DNA of 22,311 nt from an uncultured Clostridia bacterium (GCA_910587735.1 CAJUNT010000035.1:1-22311), one strand, 5' to 3'; counted from the stretch's first letter, positions 1 through 8,033 are shown. Translations and numbers: made by a program. The notes: generated by a model from the sequence alone, not told the origin.

Positions 1-55
1 TTATTGTACTTCTAACAAGGGGCTGTTGTCTATATCATTTTAATGTAACAGAACC
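1..55 (-). mobile_element. Terminus of an IS6-like insertion sequence (element body lies left of the window)
   Basis: Read on the minus strand from position 55, this segment begins GGTTCTGTTAC. The first nine bases match the usual start of IS6-family ends of the IS431/IS257 type (known family fact, recalled). The same 55 bp recur inverted at 22257-22311 with two mismatches, at 21 and 45. An outward-facing promoter-like pair is visible: TAGACA (27-32) and TACAAT (3-8) with an 18-bp spacer, which would suit transcription of a transposase outside the window. Position 55/56 is taken as the element boundary because the similarity to the right copy stops there. The family call is an inference from the terminus only; no transposase of this element is in view. 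Confidence 0.55.
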
Positions 56-417
56 TATTTTCATAACAGGAGGAAATATATATGATAGCACACAAGCTGA
101 AAAGTTATTACACAATGCGATTCACGAAGGAGTATATGTTATTGGAGATAAGGCATTTGATTCAGAATGGATAGTAAAGTATATTGAAAAAAATAAAGGT
201 ATTTGTGTAATACCATCACGAAAAAACCGAAAAGAACAAAGAGAATATAATAAAGATATTTATAAAAACCGAAATCAAATAGAATGTTTTTTTTAACCAA
301 TTAAAACAGTTTAGAAGAGTTGCAACAAGATATGATAAGCTACTATTTTCATTTTTATCATTAGTATAACTTGCTGTGGTTTTAATCATAGCACCAAAAT
401 TTCCCTTAATTGTTTAG
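51..417 (+). pseudogene. IS5-family transposase, 3' remnant
   Basis: The reading frame gives TGGNIYDSTQAEKLL, then VIGDKAFDSEW, VIPSRKNRK and IECFF, the typical C-terminal half of an IS5-family (DDE) transposase. A one-base insertion in the T-run near 285-294 shifts the frame. The next frame continues NQLKQFRRVATRYDK, which carries the region after the last catalytic acidic residue, and is then broken by a TAA before LAVVLI. The 5' half is missing and the IS6-like end at 1-55 sits at the truncation point. It is clearly non-functional. It abuts a broken integrase gene and was probably inserted into it. Confidence 0.8.
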
Positions 418-424
418 GTTTACT

Positions 425-638
425 CCCCCAATCTCTTTTTCTTGTCTTGCCCATAAATTTCAAAGAAGCTGGCAAAAGTCATATCTAACTTTACTTGTTC
501 TTTCAGCATAATTTCTCTTTCTCACGCTTGAGCTTTTTTTGTTGCAAAACTTCGCTTTTGTGTCTGTTTTTTCTCTCCCTTCCAATTCGTATAGCGATAA
601 ATTACTCTTCATTTGTTACCATATTTGTATACAGCCAT
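425..638 (-). pseudogene. Tyrosine integrase of an integrative element, N-terminal remnant
   Basis: Starting at the ATG at 638 the frame reads MAVYKYGNK, a TGA stop, RVIYRYTNWKGEKKQTQK, then SFATKKAQA, a second TGA, EKEIMLKEQVKLD and TFASFFEIYGQDKKKR. This is the AP2-like DNA-binding start and SAM-like core-binding region of clostridial ICE/phage integrases. Both in-frame TGA codons fall where tryptophan is expected (NKW-RVIYR and QAW-EREIM), consistent with TGG to TGA decay. The gene is cut at about 425 by the IS5 remnant, so the catalytic domain is absent. It lies just after the excisionase-like ORF, the usual xis-int order. Confidence 0.75.
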
Positions 639-642
639 ATTA

Positions 643-846
643 TCAACCCCTTTCACTTTGCATTTGACTACTGCTCTTTATAACAAACTTATAGTTTGCA
701 TTCACTTTACCCGAAAATGTCAAATAATCAAGTTTGTTCAATTCCTCATTTAGTTGCTTCACAATTTTATAAGCATAGAACTTCAACACTTTCAATTTCA
801 ATTCTTTTGCGACTTCATCGATTGTCATAAAGTTTTTGTTTTCCAT
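643..846 (-). pseudogene. Excisionase-like helix-turn-helix protein with broken C-terminus
   Basis: This 67-codon ORF begins MENKNFMTIDEVAKELKLK and continues FYAYKIVKQLNEELNKL and YLTFSGKVNANY. That is the winged-HTH pattern of the small excisionase/DNA-binding proteins found before ICE integrases in Clostridia. After NANY the expected aromatic C-terminus is replaced by an unrelated tail (KFVIKSSSQMQSERG), which suggests a frameshift. The stop is 4 bp before the integrase ATG, as in an xis-int pair. It may still be translated, but its partner is dead. The family assignment is by pattern only. Confidence 0.65.
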
Positions 847-858
847 ATTTTCTCTTGA

Positions 859-1245
859 TTACTCACTAAATAAAATAGAAAAGAAATTACACAAAAACAA
901 TTTAGCAGAATGCTTGTTTTTTTTGGAAGAACTTTTGATATTTGTATAGCATAGTATAAGGCAAAGGCATAAATACCCAAACAAGAACTGGTAGAAAAAA
1001 ATGGCTAATATGAAACTTTTCATTATTTCTTCTACATCGCCATTTTTCATACCTTCAGAAATACAATATTTTATATGACTTTCTAAAGTAGCCTGTCCTG
1101 CCTTATGTAAAGCAGATTTTGCTGCATTAATTTGTGACAAAACATCTTCACAAGGCAAATCTTCCTTAATTATTCTGTCAACTGCCTGCGCTTGTCCTAT
1201 CATTCTTTTCAATCTATGGTGTAATTTTTCATTTTCACTTTCCAT
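859..1245 (-). CDS. csoR: CsoR/RcnR-family metal-responsive transcriptional repressor with an abnormal hydrophobic tail
   Basis: Residues 1 to about 80 from the ATG at 1245 match the all-helical DUF156 (CsoR/RcnR) family: MESENEKLHHRLKRMIGQ, then the Cu(I)-type ligand set Cys32 (LPCEDV), His57 (ESHIKYC) and Cys61. Such proteins bind DNA as tetramers and release it on binding metal. An in-frame upstream start at 1320 was rejected because a good TTGACA-17-TATTAT promoter lies between it and 1245. Family members are normally about 85-100 aa. Here about 45 extra, strongly hydrophobic residues follow MKSF. A T7 run at that junction suggests a frameshift or a fusion to another membrane-protein fragment. 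No copper ATPase or chaperone is adjacent, so the metal is not established. Confidence 0.8.
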   Translation of the reverse strand: MESENEKLHHRLKRMIGQAQAVDRIIKEDLPCEDVLSQINAAKSALHKAGQATLESHIKYCISEGMKNGDVEEIMKSFILAIFFYQFLFGYLCLCLILCYTNIKSSSKKNKHSAKLFLCNFFSILFSE

Positions 1246-1277
1246 ACATTTTTTTATAATATTCTTTCCAAACTTTA

Positions 1278-1293
1278 ATACGATAACAAGTAT
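1278..1293 (-). promoter_or_regulatory. Possible CsoR autoregulatory operator
   Basis: An imperfect inverted repeat ATAC-N8-GTAT covers the predicted start point of csoR. Its location suits a repressor site, but it lacks the C/G-rich core of well-known CsoR boxes, so this is a weak call. Confidence 0.25.
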
Positions 1294-1299
1294 ATGTAT

Positions 1300-1328
1300 A
1301 TAATAAATTTTAAATAACATATTGTCAA
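1300..1328 (-). promoter_or_regulatory. csoR promoter
   Basis: On the minus strand there is TTGACA (1323-1328), a 17-bp spacer and TATTAT (1300-1305). The predicted start point is near 1293, about 50 nt before the chosen ATG at 1245. Confidence 0.7.
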
Positions 1329-1377
1329 TTATTTTTTAATTATTTTAAAAAAACATAGAAAAAATTCTTTTTTTGAC

Positions 1378-1416
1378 AAAAAAGAAACTCACAACAGAAT
1401 ATTACCATTGTGAGTT
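1378..1416 (-). terminator. Intrinsic terminator after the cluster 1 IIA gene
   Basis: On the minus strand AACTCACAA (1408-1416) pairs with TTGTGAGTT (1386-1394), and TCTTTTTTG follows. It lies 20 bp after the IIA stop and ends the glucosidase-PTS operon. Confidence 0.85.
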
Positions 1417-1435
1417 ATAAAAATATATCTTCTCT

Positions 1436-1753
1436 TTATTTATTTAACAACTGCTTATAAACATCAATAAATTCTTCTGCAATAATACGAAATCCTTCCG
1501 CACTCATCAATTGGTCTTCTGCGTGAAGTAAAAGCAAACCAACAGCAGACAAGTTACCTTCTGCATCTTTTGTAAGCAAATCTGCATGGGCATCATGTCC
1601 TTGTGAAAATGCCTCATCTCCTTGTTTTATCATTTGCTCAGCCTGTTCAAACTCGCCTTTTTTGGCACACTGTATGGCATTGATAAAACAAGAACGTGCT
1701 GTACCTACATAAGTAATAATTTCAAAACAAATAACACTCAATTCTTCAGACAT
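1436..1753 (-). CDS. PTS lactose/cellobiose-family IIA component
   Basis: This 105-aa protein is the normal length for Lac-family IIA, a trimeric cytoplasmic helical-bundle protein that passes phosphate from HPr to IIB. The phosphorylation site is His77 in LLLHAEDQLM, with the metal-ligand aspartate Asp80. The residue that is often a second histidine (HAxDH) is Gln81 here, unlike the IIA of cluster 2. The ribosome site AAGGGG is 8 bp before the ATG. It is the last gene of the operon after IIB and IIC, 42 bp below IIC, and a terminator follows. The substrate cannot be read from IIA; the context suggests beta-glucosides such as cellobiose. Confidence 0.93.
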   Translation of the reverse strand: MSEELSVICFEIITYVGTARSCFINAIQCAKKGEFEQAEQMIKQGDEAFSQGHDAHADLLTKDAEGNLSAVGLLLLHAEDQLMSAEGFRIIAEEFIDVYKQLLNK

Positions 1754-1795
1754 ATTCCATTCCCCTTTCTATATTTTCAACGAATTCCCTTTTAA

Positions 1796-3109
1796 TTACC
1801 AGTCATCGTCATCAGCATTTGCAGTAGCATTTTGTTCTGCTACTAAAGCATCTTTGTCAAGGCGACGAACAAATGGCATATAAACAAAAAATGAAATAAT
1901 AAAAATGACAAGTTGTAATAATGCACTTCTCCAGCCACCTACTAAAAATCCTGAAATAATAGGCGGACAAGTCCAAGGAACCATAACTCCTCCATAAAGA
2001 GGACACAAACCTGTTGCAAGTGCAGCATATTGTATGACACAAGAAATTACTGGCATTGCAATAAATGGAACAGCAAGCATAGGATTCATTACAACAGGCA
2101 GACCGAACAAAATTGGTTCATTGATATTAAAGAGTGCAGGGACTAATTCCAAATTTCCTAATGTTTTTAACTGTTTTGATTTTGCAAATGCAACCAAATA
2201 AATAACTAAGGCGATTGTTAAACCTGCACCAGTAACATTAATAAATTGGTCATAAAATTGTGCTGTTACAATATGTCCTCCATTTGCGACAGTAAGTTCC
2301 ATTCCTTTATCTAATATTGCTTGATTTTCCAAACTATTTGCTTGTAAAAGTCCGCTCATAATACCACCGACAATCGTAGAGCCATGAACTCCAAAAATCC
2401 ATAAAAATGGTCCTGCAAAGCACATCAATATTGCACCACCTAAAGAGTCTGTCATACCTTGCAATGGTATTTGAATCACTTTATAAATCAATTCGATTGC
2501 TGTTGTATGTAATCCAATGCTGAAAATTCCATGTATAATAGTAGCAACTACAACAATAACAACAGCAGGAATTAAACCAGAAAAAGCATTTGCAACTCCA
2601 GTAGGAACACCTTCTGGCATTTTGATTTTAATGTTCTTTTTCAAAAACCAAGAATATGCCCAGCCAACAATCAGTCCGATTAAAATTGCTCCAATCATGC
2701 CCTTTCCAGCAGTCCAATCTTTTTGTATAATATTTCCAACAATATCACCATTTTCTGATGTTATAGAAGATGGCTGAAGCAGGAAAAAAACAGCTAATGC
2801 AATCATTGCACCACTTAATGGTTCTTGTCCTTCCAATTTTGCATAGGTATAAGAAATACCTACAACTGCAATGATAGCACTAATACTAAATGTAGCACCA
2901 TAAGCCTGATTAAATATATTTGTAATGCCTGCATTAGCAAGTGCATCTGCTGCTGCTTTGATTGGCAAATTCGCAAGAATTAAAAAGATAGAACCAACAA
3001 TCAAAAGGGGCATTGTATATACCATACCATCTTTAATTGCTTGAACTGCTTTTGTATTGACAAATGCAAGAATTTTAGGAATTACATTTTTATTAAACCA
3101 TTCACCCAT
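1796..3109 (-). CDS. PTS lactose/cellobiose-family IIC permease
   Basis: This 437-aa, very hydrophobic protein is the membrane channel that moves a disaccharide in while IIB phosphorylates it. Family marks are FGVHGSTIVGG around residue 240 and NINEPILFGLPVVMNP around residue 330, the conserved substrate-binding loop of Lac-type IIC. The C-terminus is unusually acidic (ANADDDDW). GGGAGGGTG precedes the ATG at 3109. It lies between IIB (upstream, after a 110-bp gap with a hairpin) and IIA. The likely substrates are beta-glucosides, by family and by the linked 6-phospho-beta-glucosidase. Confidence 0.93.
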   Translation of the reverse strand: MGEWFNKNVIPKILAFVNTKAVQAIKDGMVYTMPLLIVGSIFLILANLPIKAAADALANAGITNIFNQAYGATFSISAIIAVVGISYTYAKLEGQEPLSGAMIALAVFFLLQPSSITSENGDIVGNIIQKDWTAGKGMIGAILIGLIVGWAYSWFLKKNIKIKMPEGVPTGVANAFSGLIPAVVIVVVATIIHGIFSIGLHTTAIELIYKVIQIPLQGMTDSLGGAILMCFAGPFLWIFGVHGSTIVGGIMSGLLQANSLENQAILDKGMELTVANGGHIVTAQFYDQFINVTGAGLTIALVIYLVAFAKSKQLKTLGNLELVPALFNINEPILFGLPVVMNPMLAVPFIAMPVISCVIQYAALATGLCPLYGGVMVPWTCPPIISGFLVGGWRSALLQLVIFIISFFVYMPFVRRLDKDALVAEQNATANADDDDW

Positions 3110-3172
3110 AATATCACCCTCCCTTGTTTTACTTCATATTGTAAAATAAAAAATAATATCAATATTTGAAAG

Positions 3173-3211
3173 AATACCGCATAACGAATTAATATGAAAT
3201 TATGCGGTATT
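3173..3211 (-). other. Intercistronic hairpin between IIB and IIC
   Basis: AATACCGCATAA (3173-3184) and TTATGCGGTATT (3200-3211) form a perfect 12-bp stem in the 110-bp gap. No T-run follows on the transcribed strand, so it looks like an RNA stabiliser, processing site or partial attenuator rather than a full terminator. Cluster 2 has a comparable hairpin at the same place, after its own IIB gene. Confidence 0.6.
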
Positions 3212-3219
3212 ACAAAAAA

Positions 3220-3528
3220 TTATTTAGAAGATTTCAATTTATACGCAAATTTCAATACATTCATACCATTACACATACCATAGTCTGCCATTGGGATAAC
3301 AGCAACAGGAATCCCTTTTGGCTCACAGATTTTTTTTGCTTTATCAAGCTGAAAACCTACCTGAGGACCTAAAAGAGCAACATCAATTCCATCGGTACGC
3401 ATTTCCATTTCTGCAATAGGAAATGCTTCAATTTCAGCATCTTTTCCTTTTTCTACGGCTGCTTCTCTCATTTTATTAACTAACACACTTGTAGACATAC
3501 CTGCTGCACAAAATAAACGAATTACCAT
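3220..3528 (-). CDS. PTS lactose/cellobiose-family IIB component
   Basis: This 102-aa protein begins MVIRLFCAAGMSTSVLVNKM, the phosphocysteine loop of Lac-family IIB. Cys7 accepts phosphate from IIA and passes it to the incoming sugar. A strong AGGAGG lies 8 bp before the ATG. It starts 12 bp after the glucosidase stop, so the two are co-transcribed, and it is followed by a hairpin and then IIC. Length and motif are typical of CelA/LicB-type proteins. Confidence 0.94.
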   Translation of the reverse strand: MVIRLFCAAGMSTSVLVNKMREAAVEKGKDAEIEAFPIAEMEMRTDGIDVALLGPQVGFQLDKAKKICEPKGIPVAVIPMADYGMCNGMNVLKFAYKLKSSK

Positions 3529-3540
3529 AATATAACCTCC

Positions 3541-4977
3541 TTAAATTTCTTCTCCATTTGTTTGAATAACTTTTTGATACCAGAAAAAAGAATCTTTTTT
3601 ACTTCTTTTTAAAGAGCCATTTCCCTGATTATCTTTATCAACATAGATAAATCCATATCTTTTTTCCATTTCGCCAGTACCTGCACTGACTAAATCAATA
3701 CAGCCCCAAGGAGTATATCCTATAACTGGAACACCATCTTTTAATATAGCCTCTTTCATTTGCTCTATATGCTGACGTAAATAGTTGACACGATAAGAGT
3801 CATGAATACCATCTTGTTCTACTTTGTCATAAGCACCGAAACCATTTTCTACAATAAAGATAGGCAAATGATATCTTTGATGAAGTAAATTCAAAGAATA
3901 ACGCAATCCTTTTGGGTCAATCTGCCAGCCCCATTCGCTTGCTTCTACATAAGGATTTTTTACAACATAACAATGGTCATTAAATTTTTGTTTTGCATTT
4001 TCAGCAGAAGCACTTACTGCTTCACTCATATAATAACTAATGCCTATGTAATCGACACAACCCTCTTTTAGACTTTGTAAGTCTTCTGCTGTCACATCTA
4101 AGTGCATTTCATGATTTTTTTCAAAAGACTTTATGTAGTTTGGATATTCTCCAAATACATGGATATCGCCATAATAGTACAATCTTTGTTCCATTGCATA
4201 TTGTGATGCAATTATATCATCTGGTGTACAAGACAAAGGATAAAAAGGAACCATTGCTAACATACAACCAATTTTGAAATCTGGATTGATTTCATGTCCT
4301 AATTTTACTGTTTTTGCACTTGCCACCATTTCATAATGAACAGCTTGATGCAGTACAGTTTGTATGTCTTCCTCTGGGCGATATAATATTCCAGAATTTG
4401 TCCACGCTGCCCAAAGATGTTCTGTAGAACCTTGATTATTGATTTCATTAAAAGTCATCCAATATTTTACTTTGTCTTTGTAACGTTCCATTACTGTTTT
4501 GGCAAATCGTACAAAGAAATCAATCAATTTACGATTTCGCCATCCGCCATACTCTTTTACTAAATGATAAGGCATTTCAAAATGACTCAATGTAATCACT
4601 GGTTCAATACCATAGTGGAGTAATTCGTCAAATAAATTGTCATAAAATTGCAATCCTTGTTCATTTGGAGTCGTTTCATCTCCATTTGGAAAAATTCGTG
4701 TCCATGCAATAGAAGTTCTGAAACACTTAAATCCCATTTCAGCGAATAGTTTAATATCTTCTTTGTAATGAGTATAAAAATCTATTGCCTCATGATTGGG
4801 ATAATTATGATTTGGTAAAATACCATCTGTAATTTGACGTTCCACACCATTTGCCCCTGCTGTCATGACATCTGCAATCGAAATTCCCTTTCCTTGCTTA
4901 TCATATCCCCCTTCTAACTGATGTGCAGCGACTGCTCCTCCCCAAAGAAAACCTTCAGGAATAATTTGTTTTTTCAT
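3541..4977 (-). CDS. bglA: GH1 6-phospho-beta-glucosidase (BglA/AscB type)
   Basis: This 478-aa (beta/alpha)8-barrel enzyme hydrolyses phosphorylated aryl- or disaccharide beta-glucosides in the cytoplasm. The N-terminal signature is FLWGGAVAAHQLEGG. The acid/base is Glu178 in TFNEIN, with Ile in place of the usual Pro after the Glu. The nucleophile is Glu377 in IVENGFG. The 6-phosphate loop is present as Ser431, Lys439 and Tyr441 (DLVSAGTGEMEKRYGF), which separates it from non-phospho beta-glucosidases. The C-terminus (SKKDSFFWYQKVI) is typical of the BglA/AscB group. AGGATG precedes the ATG. It heads an operon with its own promoter, RAT and terminator leader, so antitermination should control it. 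Confidence 0.94.
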   Translation of the reverse strand: MKKQIIPEGFLWGGAVAAHQLEGGYDKQGKGISIADVMTAGANGVERQITDGILPNHNYPNHEAIDFYTHYKEDIKLFAEMGFKCFRTSIAWTRIFPNGDETTPNEQGLQFYDNLFDELLHYGIEPVITLSHFEMPYHLVKEYGGWRNRKLIDFFVRFAKTVMERYKDKVKYWMTFNEINNQGSTEHLWAAWTNSGILYRPEEDIQTVLHQAVHYEMVASAKTVKLGHEINPDFKIGCMLAMVPFYPLSCTPDDIIASQYAMEQRLYYYGDIHVFGEYPNYIKSFEKNHEMHLDVTAEDLQSLKEGCVDYIGISYYMSEAVSASAENAKQKFNDHCYVVKNPYVEASEWGWQIDPKGLRYSLNLLHQRYHLPIFIVENGFGAYDKVEQDGIHDSYRVNYLRQHIEQMKEAILKDGVPVIGYTPWGCIDLVSAGTGEMEKRYGFIYVDKDNQGNGSLKRSKKDSFFWYQKVIQTNGEEI

Positions 4978-5013
4978 TTTATCACATCCTTTATTTTCTT
5001 GATGAAAAAAATA

Positions 5014-5086
5014 AGACTGCTCACAGAACTTCTCTATCCAAGAAGTTCTATAAACAGTCTTGCTTACCTTTACGTAATAACAAACT
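5014..5086 (-). promoter_or_regulatory. RAT antiterminator overlapping an intrinsic terminator in the bglA leader
   Basis: The RAT region (5048-5086) reads AGTTTGTTATTACG then TAAAGGTAAGCAAGACTG on the minus strand, the LicT/BglG-type RNA site. Its 3' part (AGACTG) is also the start of the terminator stem, which pairs 5042-5060 with 5014-5032 over 19 positions including three G-U pairs. The T-run TTATTTTTTT follows. Protein binding to the RAT would therefore exclude the terminator. The 39 nt of RAT plus stem start are identical to the leader of the antiterminator gene. Confidence 0.9.
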
Positions 5087-5109
5087 GGTTGCTATTTCTT
5101 TCTATATTT

Positions 5110-5138
5110 AGCATAGCACAAACAAATGCTTTTGTCTA
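5110..5138 (-). promoter_or_regulatory. Promoter of the bglA-PTS operon
   Basis: On the minus strand there is TAGACA (5133-5138), a 17-bp spacer and TATGCT (5110-5115), with a TGn extended -10 (TGC). It lies just upstream of the RAT. Spacing and -35 box are the same as in the antiterminator promoter. Confidence 0.7.
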
Positions 5139-5221
5139 TATCTAAAATTTTTTTTGGATATTTTAACATTTTTATAAAAAAAATTTTGTAACAAATGACA
5201 ATCTGTATAAAAAAGCATTGT

Positions 5222-5250
5222 ATAAAAAAGTAAAATAAATTTTATTTTAC
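5222..5250 (-). terminator. Intrinsic terminator overlapping the end of the BglF-type gene
   Basis: On the minus strand GTAAAATA (5243-5250) pairs with TATTTTAC (5230-5237), and CTTTTTTATA follows. The stem includes the last codons and stop of the EIIBCA gene. It separates this operon from the bglA operon. Confidence 0.7.
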
Positions 5251-7110
5251 AGAAAGAAAATCTTGCAGTAATTCGCAATGTTCTGACTGATTTAGCAATG
5301 TAATCTCTTTATAGTTTTCTGTATTTGTAATAATAATAGGAGTAGATAAGTCATATCCTTCTTTTTCAATTTCCTCTCTGTCAAAATTTAATAAAACATC
5401 TCCTTTTTTGATGATTGTTCCATTTTCTACACAGGGATGAAAGAATTTTCCTTTTAAATTTACAGTATCAATTCCTACATGAATCAAAAGTTCTAATCCC
5501 TCATCACTTTGTAGTGCAATCGCATGTCCCGTTTCAAACACTACTGCTACTTTTCCACTAAATGGAGCAACAATTTTGTTTTCTTCTGGTATGATTACAG
5601 CACCTTTTCCAAGTATTTCAGAAGCAAAAGTAACATCTTTTACTTCTGTCAAAGGAATCATTTTTCCTTTTGCTGGTGCTGGAACAAAAAGTGTTTGATT
5701 AGAATGATTTTCTATTTTTGTTTTTTCTTCTATGTCATTTTCTGAAATATCTTTAAAACCAATTAACAACGTAATAAAAAAGGTAGCAACTATCGTTACT
5801 AAAATCGTCAATATCGCAATCAAAAAACTAATTGGGTATGTTGTGTCTACATACTGCACAATGCTTAAAATAGCAGGAATAGCAATTGCAAAACATTTTA
5901 ATTGAAAAAAAGCACCAAATAGTCCTCCAATCGCAGCACCAATACAAGCACCTATTATAGGACGTTTTAAACGAAGTGTTACACCATAAAGTGCTGGCTC
6001 TGTAATTCCCGTAAACAATGCAGAAATTGCCGCAGTAGTAGCATTTTTTTTCAATATTTTGTTTTTGCTTTTTACTGCAACCGCAGCAGAAGCAGCACCT
6101 TGTGCTATATTAGAACAAAGCTCTCCAATACAAATAAAATTTTCAAATCCTGCAGAGGCAATCATACCTAATTTAACTGGTGTAAGAGCATGATGAATAC
6201 CTGCCATTACAATAAAAGGGTAAATACCTGCAATCATACCAACAGCAATAAAACCTAATTGATTATGTATCAAATCAATAATATCGTACAAAATATGTTC
6301 TAATAGAGAACCAAAAGGAGCCAGCACAAACAACACAATTAGAACTTCTACTAACAAAACAAATAATGACTGCAAAAGATTTTTTAATATAGTTGGTATT
6401 ATTTTTTCTGCTAATCGTTCTACATATTTCAAAATCCATATTGCAAATATAATGGGGATAATGGAATAAGCATAAGAAATAGAAGGAAGTGGTATATACT
6501 TCATAAAATATAAATTTTCTCCTTTATCCATCATATCCATAAAATTAGGGTGCATTAAAATAAGGGCTACTGTAACAGCATAATAAACATTTACACAAAA
6601 ACGCTTTGCTGCTGAAATAGCAATTAACACTGGAAAAAAGAAAAATGCACTATCACCAATAATATTAAGAATATAGTAAGTCGTTCCATTTACATCCAAA
6701 ATATCAAGCATATGTAGTAAATTCGTTAATATACGAATCATTGCTGTACCCATTATAGCAGGAATTACTGGAGCCATAATACTTGATATAATTTCCATAA
6801 GTTGTGTAATATTATTTTTATTTTTTAATACTTCTTGTTTTTTAGGAATAGGAATAGAATTTGAAAAGTCCCCCAATTTGCATAGTTCATCATATACATT
6901 ACCAACATCATTGCCAATAATAATTTGGTATTGCCCTGCTTTTTTCATAACTCCTACAACACCTTTTGTATTTTTCACTGCTTCATCATTTGCTATCGCT
7001 TCATTTTTTAAAGTAAAACGAAGCCTTGTCATACAATGAATAACAGTAGCAACATTTTCTTTTCCACCAATATGTTGCAATATTTGCTTTGCAATATTTT
7101 CATAATCCAT
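5242..7110 (-). CDS. bglF: PTS beta-glucoside-specific EIIBCA permease (BglF type)
   Basis: This 622-aa protein carries all three PTS domains. IIB (about 1-85) has the phospho-acceptor Cys26 in VIHCMTRLRF. IIC (about 100-455) is a multi-helix membrane domain with HHALTPVK and GITEPALYGV motifs. IIA of the glucose type (about 475-615) has the phospho-acceptor His544 in LLIHVGIDTVNL and the assisting His529 in ETGHA. It imports and phosphorylates beta-glucosides. BglF-type permeases also phosphorylate their cognate BglG/LicT regulator when no sugar is present (known for the family). It starts 26 bp after the antiterminator gene with AGAAGGGA before the ATG. The downstream GH1 enzyme could cleave its product. 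Confidence 0.95.
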   Translation of the reverse strand: MDYENIAKQILQHIGGKENVATVIHCMTRLRFTLKNEAIANDEAVKNTKGVVGVMKKAGQYQIIIGNDVGNVYDELCKLGDFSNSIPIPKKQEVLKNKNNITQLMEIISSIMAPVIPAIMGTAMIRILTNLLHMLDILDVNGTTYYILNIIGDSAFFFFPVLIAISAAKRFCVNVYYAVTVALILMHPNFMDMMDKGENLYFMKYIPLPSISYAYSIIPIIFAIWILKYVERLAEKIIPTILKNLLQSLFVLLVEVLIVLFVLAPFGSLLEHILYDIIDLIHNQLGFIAVGMIAGIYPFIVMAGIHHALTPVKLGMIASAGFENFICIGELCSNIAQGAASAAVAVKSKNKILKKNATTAAISALFTGITEPALYGVTLRLKRPIIGACIGAAIGGLFGAFFQLKCFAIAIPAILSIVQYVDTTYPISFLIAILTILVTIVATFFITLLIGFKDISENDIEEKTKIENHSNQTLFVPAPAKGKMIPLTEVKDVTFASEILGKGAVIIPEENKIVAPFSGKVAVVFETGHAIALQSDEGLELLIHVGIDTVNLKGKFFHPCVENGTIIKKGDVLLNFDREEIEKEGYDLSTPIIITNTENYKEITLLNQSEHCELLQDFLSVK

Positions 7111-7136
7111 AGTATTCCCTTCTCTCTTTTTATTTA

Positions 7137-8003
7137 TTATGATTCTTGTTCTTTTTCTCTTTGCTCTTGTTCTTCATCTAATATTCTTTTTAAATGAATT
7201 AAAAGATATAATGATTCATCTATACTCAAAGTGTACCCATACTGTTTTTGAATCAACTCAGCAATTTTTTTTACACCAGAAAAAATAAATTGATTTTGTG
7301 TAACAAGTACATCATAAATTTCCTGCATACTGTCGTGATAATCTGTTTGATTAAATATTCGTGCAGCAAAAAATTTTAAATGCGTAATAAATCGCTGATA
7401 GGAAAAAGAATCTTCATGAAATACAATTTTAAAATGCAGTCGTATCATATGGAGGATTGCTGTAATTAATTCTGTAATTTTCTGTACATCAGATGGAGAA
7501 TTATTATCTAATTCAGAAGCAATAATGTGCATGGCAATAAAAGCTGCTTCATCTTCTTTTAAATCAATTCCTGTTTTTTCTTTTATCCATTGAATTGCTT
7601 TTTTGCCGATTGAAAATTCTTTTGGATAAAAGTTCTGAATATCTGTTTTGATAATATTTTTTAGCATAATACCAGATTTTGCCCGTTCTAAAACAGAATT
7701 GATATGGTCAGCAAGTGTAACATAAAGGATATCATTCACTTCTAATTTTTCCTCTTGTATTGCTGTCTGTACCACTTTTTCAGCAATATCTAAATATTCT
7801 TCAGAAACAGTCTGCACATATTCTTGAAGTTTTTTACTACCCTCATCACTTTGTAAACAATATATTCTGTCAATTAAAGATTTATCTAAAAATTCTCCTT
7901 TCTTTTTACGAAAGCCAATGCCTGCACCAGTAACAATAATCTCTCTTTTTTCTTTATCTACTGTTACAACTGCGTTTGTATTCAAAACTCTAATGATTTT
8001 CAT
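7137..8003 (-). CDS. licT: BglG/LicT-family transcriptional antiterminator
   Basis: From the ATG at 8003 this is a 288-aa protein beginning MKIIRVLNTNAV, the RNA-binding CAT domain (about 1-55). Two PRD domains follow with the four regulatory histidines His100, His159, His208 and His270, at the positions expected for LicT. The protein binds the RAT as a dimer and prevents terminator formation; PTS phosphorylation of the PRDs sets its activity. An upstream in-frame ATG at 8021 would add MEGNGK, but it sits on the GGAAGGAAATGG that serves as ribosome site for 8003, so 8003 is preferred. The gene lies behind its own RAT/terminator, which implies positive autoregulation. LicT and BglG names are both used for such proteins. 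Confidence 0.94.
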   Translation of the reverse strand: MKIIRVLNTNAVVTVDKEKREIIVTGAGIGFRKKKGEFLDKSLIDRIYCLQSDEGSKKLQEYVQTVSEEYLDIAEKVVQTAIQEEKLEVNDILYVTLADHINSVLERAKSGIMLKNIIKTDIQNFYPKEFSIGKKAIQWIKEKTGIDLKEDEAAFIAMHIIASELDNNSPSDVQKITELITAILHMIRLHFKIVFHEDSFSYQRFITHLKFFAARIFNQTDYHDSMQEIYDVLVTQNQFIFSGVKKIAELIQKQYGYTLSIDESLYLLIHLKRILDEEQEQREKEQES

Positions 8004-8033
8004 TTTTCCATTTCCTTCCATATCTATAAAAAA

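Noticed and set aside
1245..1320. Upstream start for the CsoR-like gene at 1320
   Set aside because: The best promoter (1300-1328) would lie at and after that start, and the added residues do not match the family.
5132..5140. The TATAGACAA shared by both antiterminator-controlled promoters and the IS ends as evidence of common origin
   Set aside because: It is only nine bases in very AT-rich DNA and corresponds to a -35 box. The surrounding sequences are unrelated.
8003..8021. Upstream ATG for the antiterminator (adding MEGNGK)
   Set aside because: It overlaps the ribosome binding site of the ATG at 8003, and family members begin with MKI.
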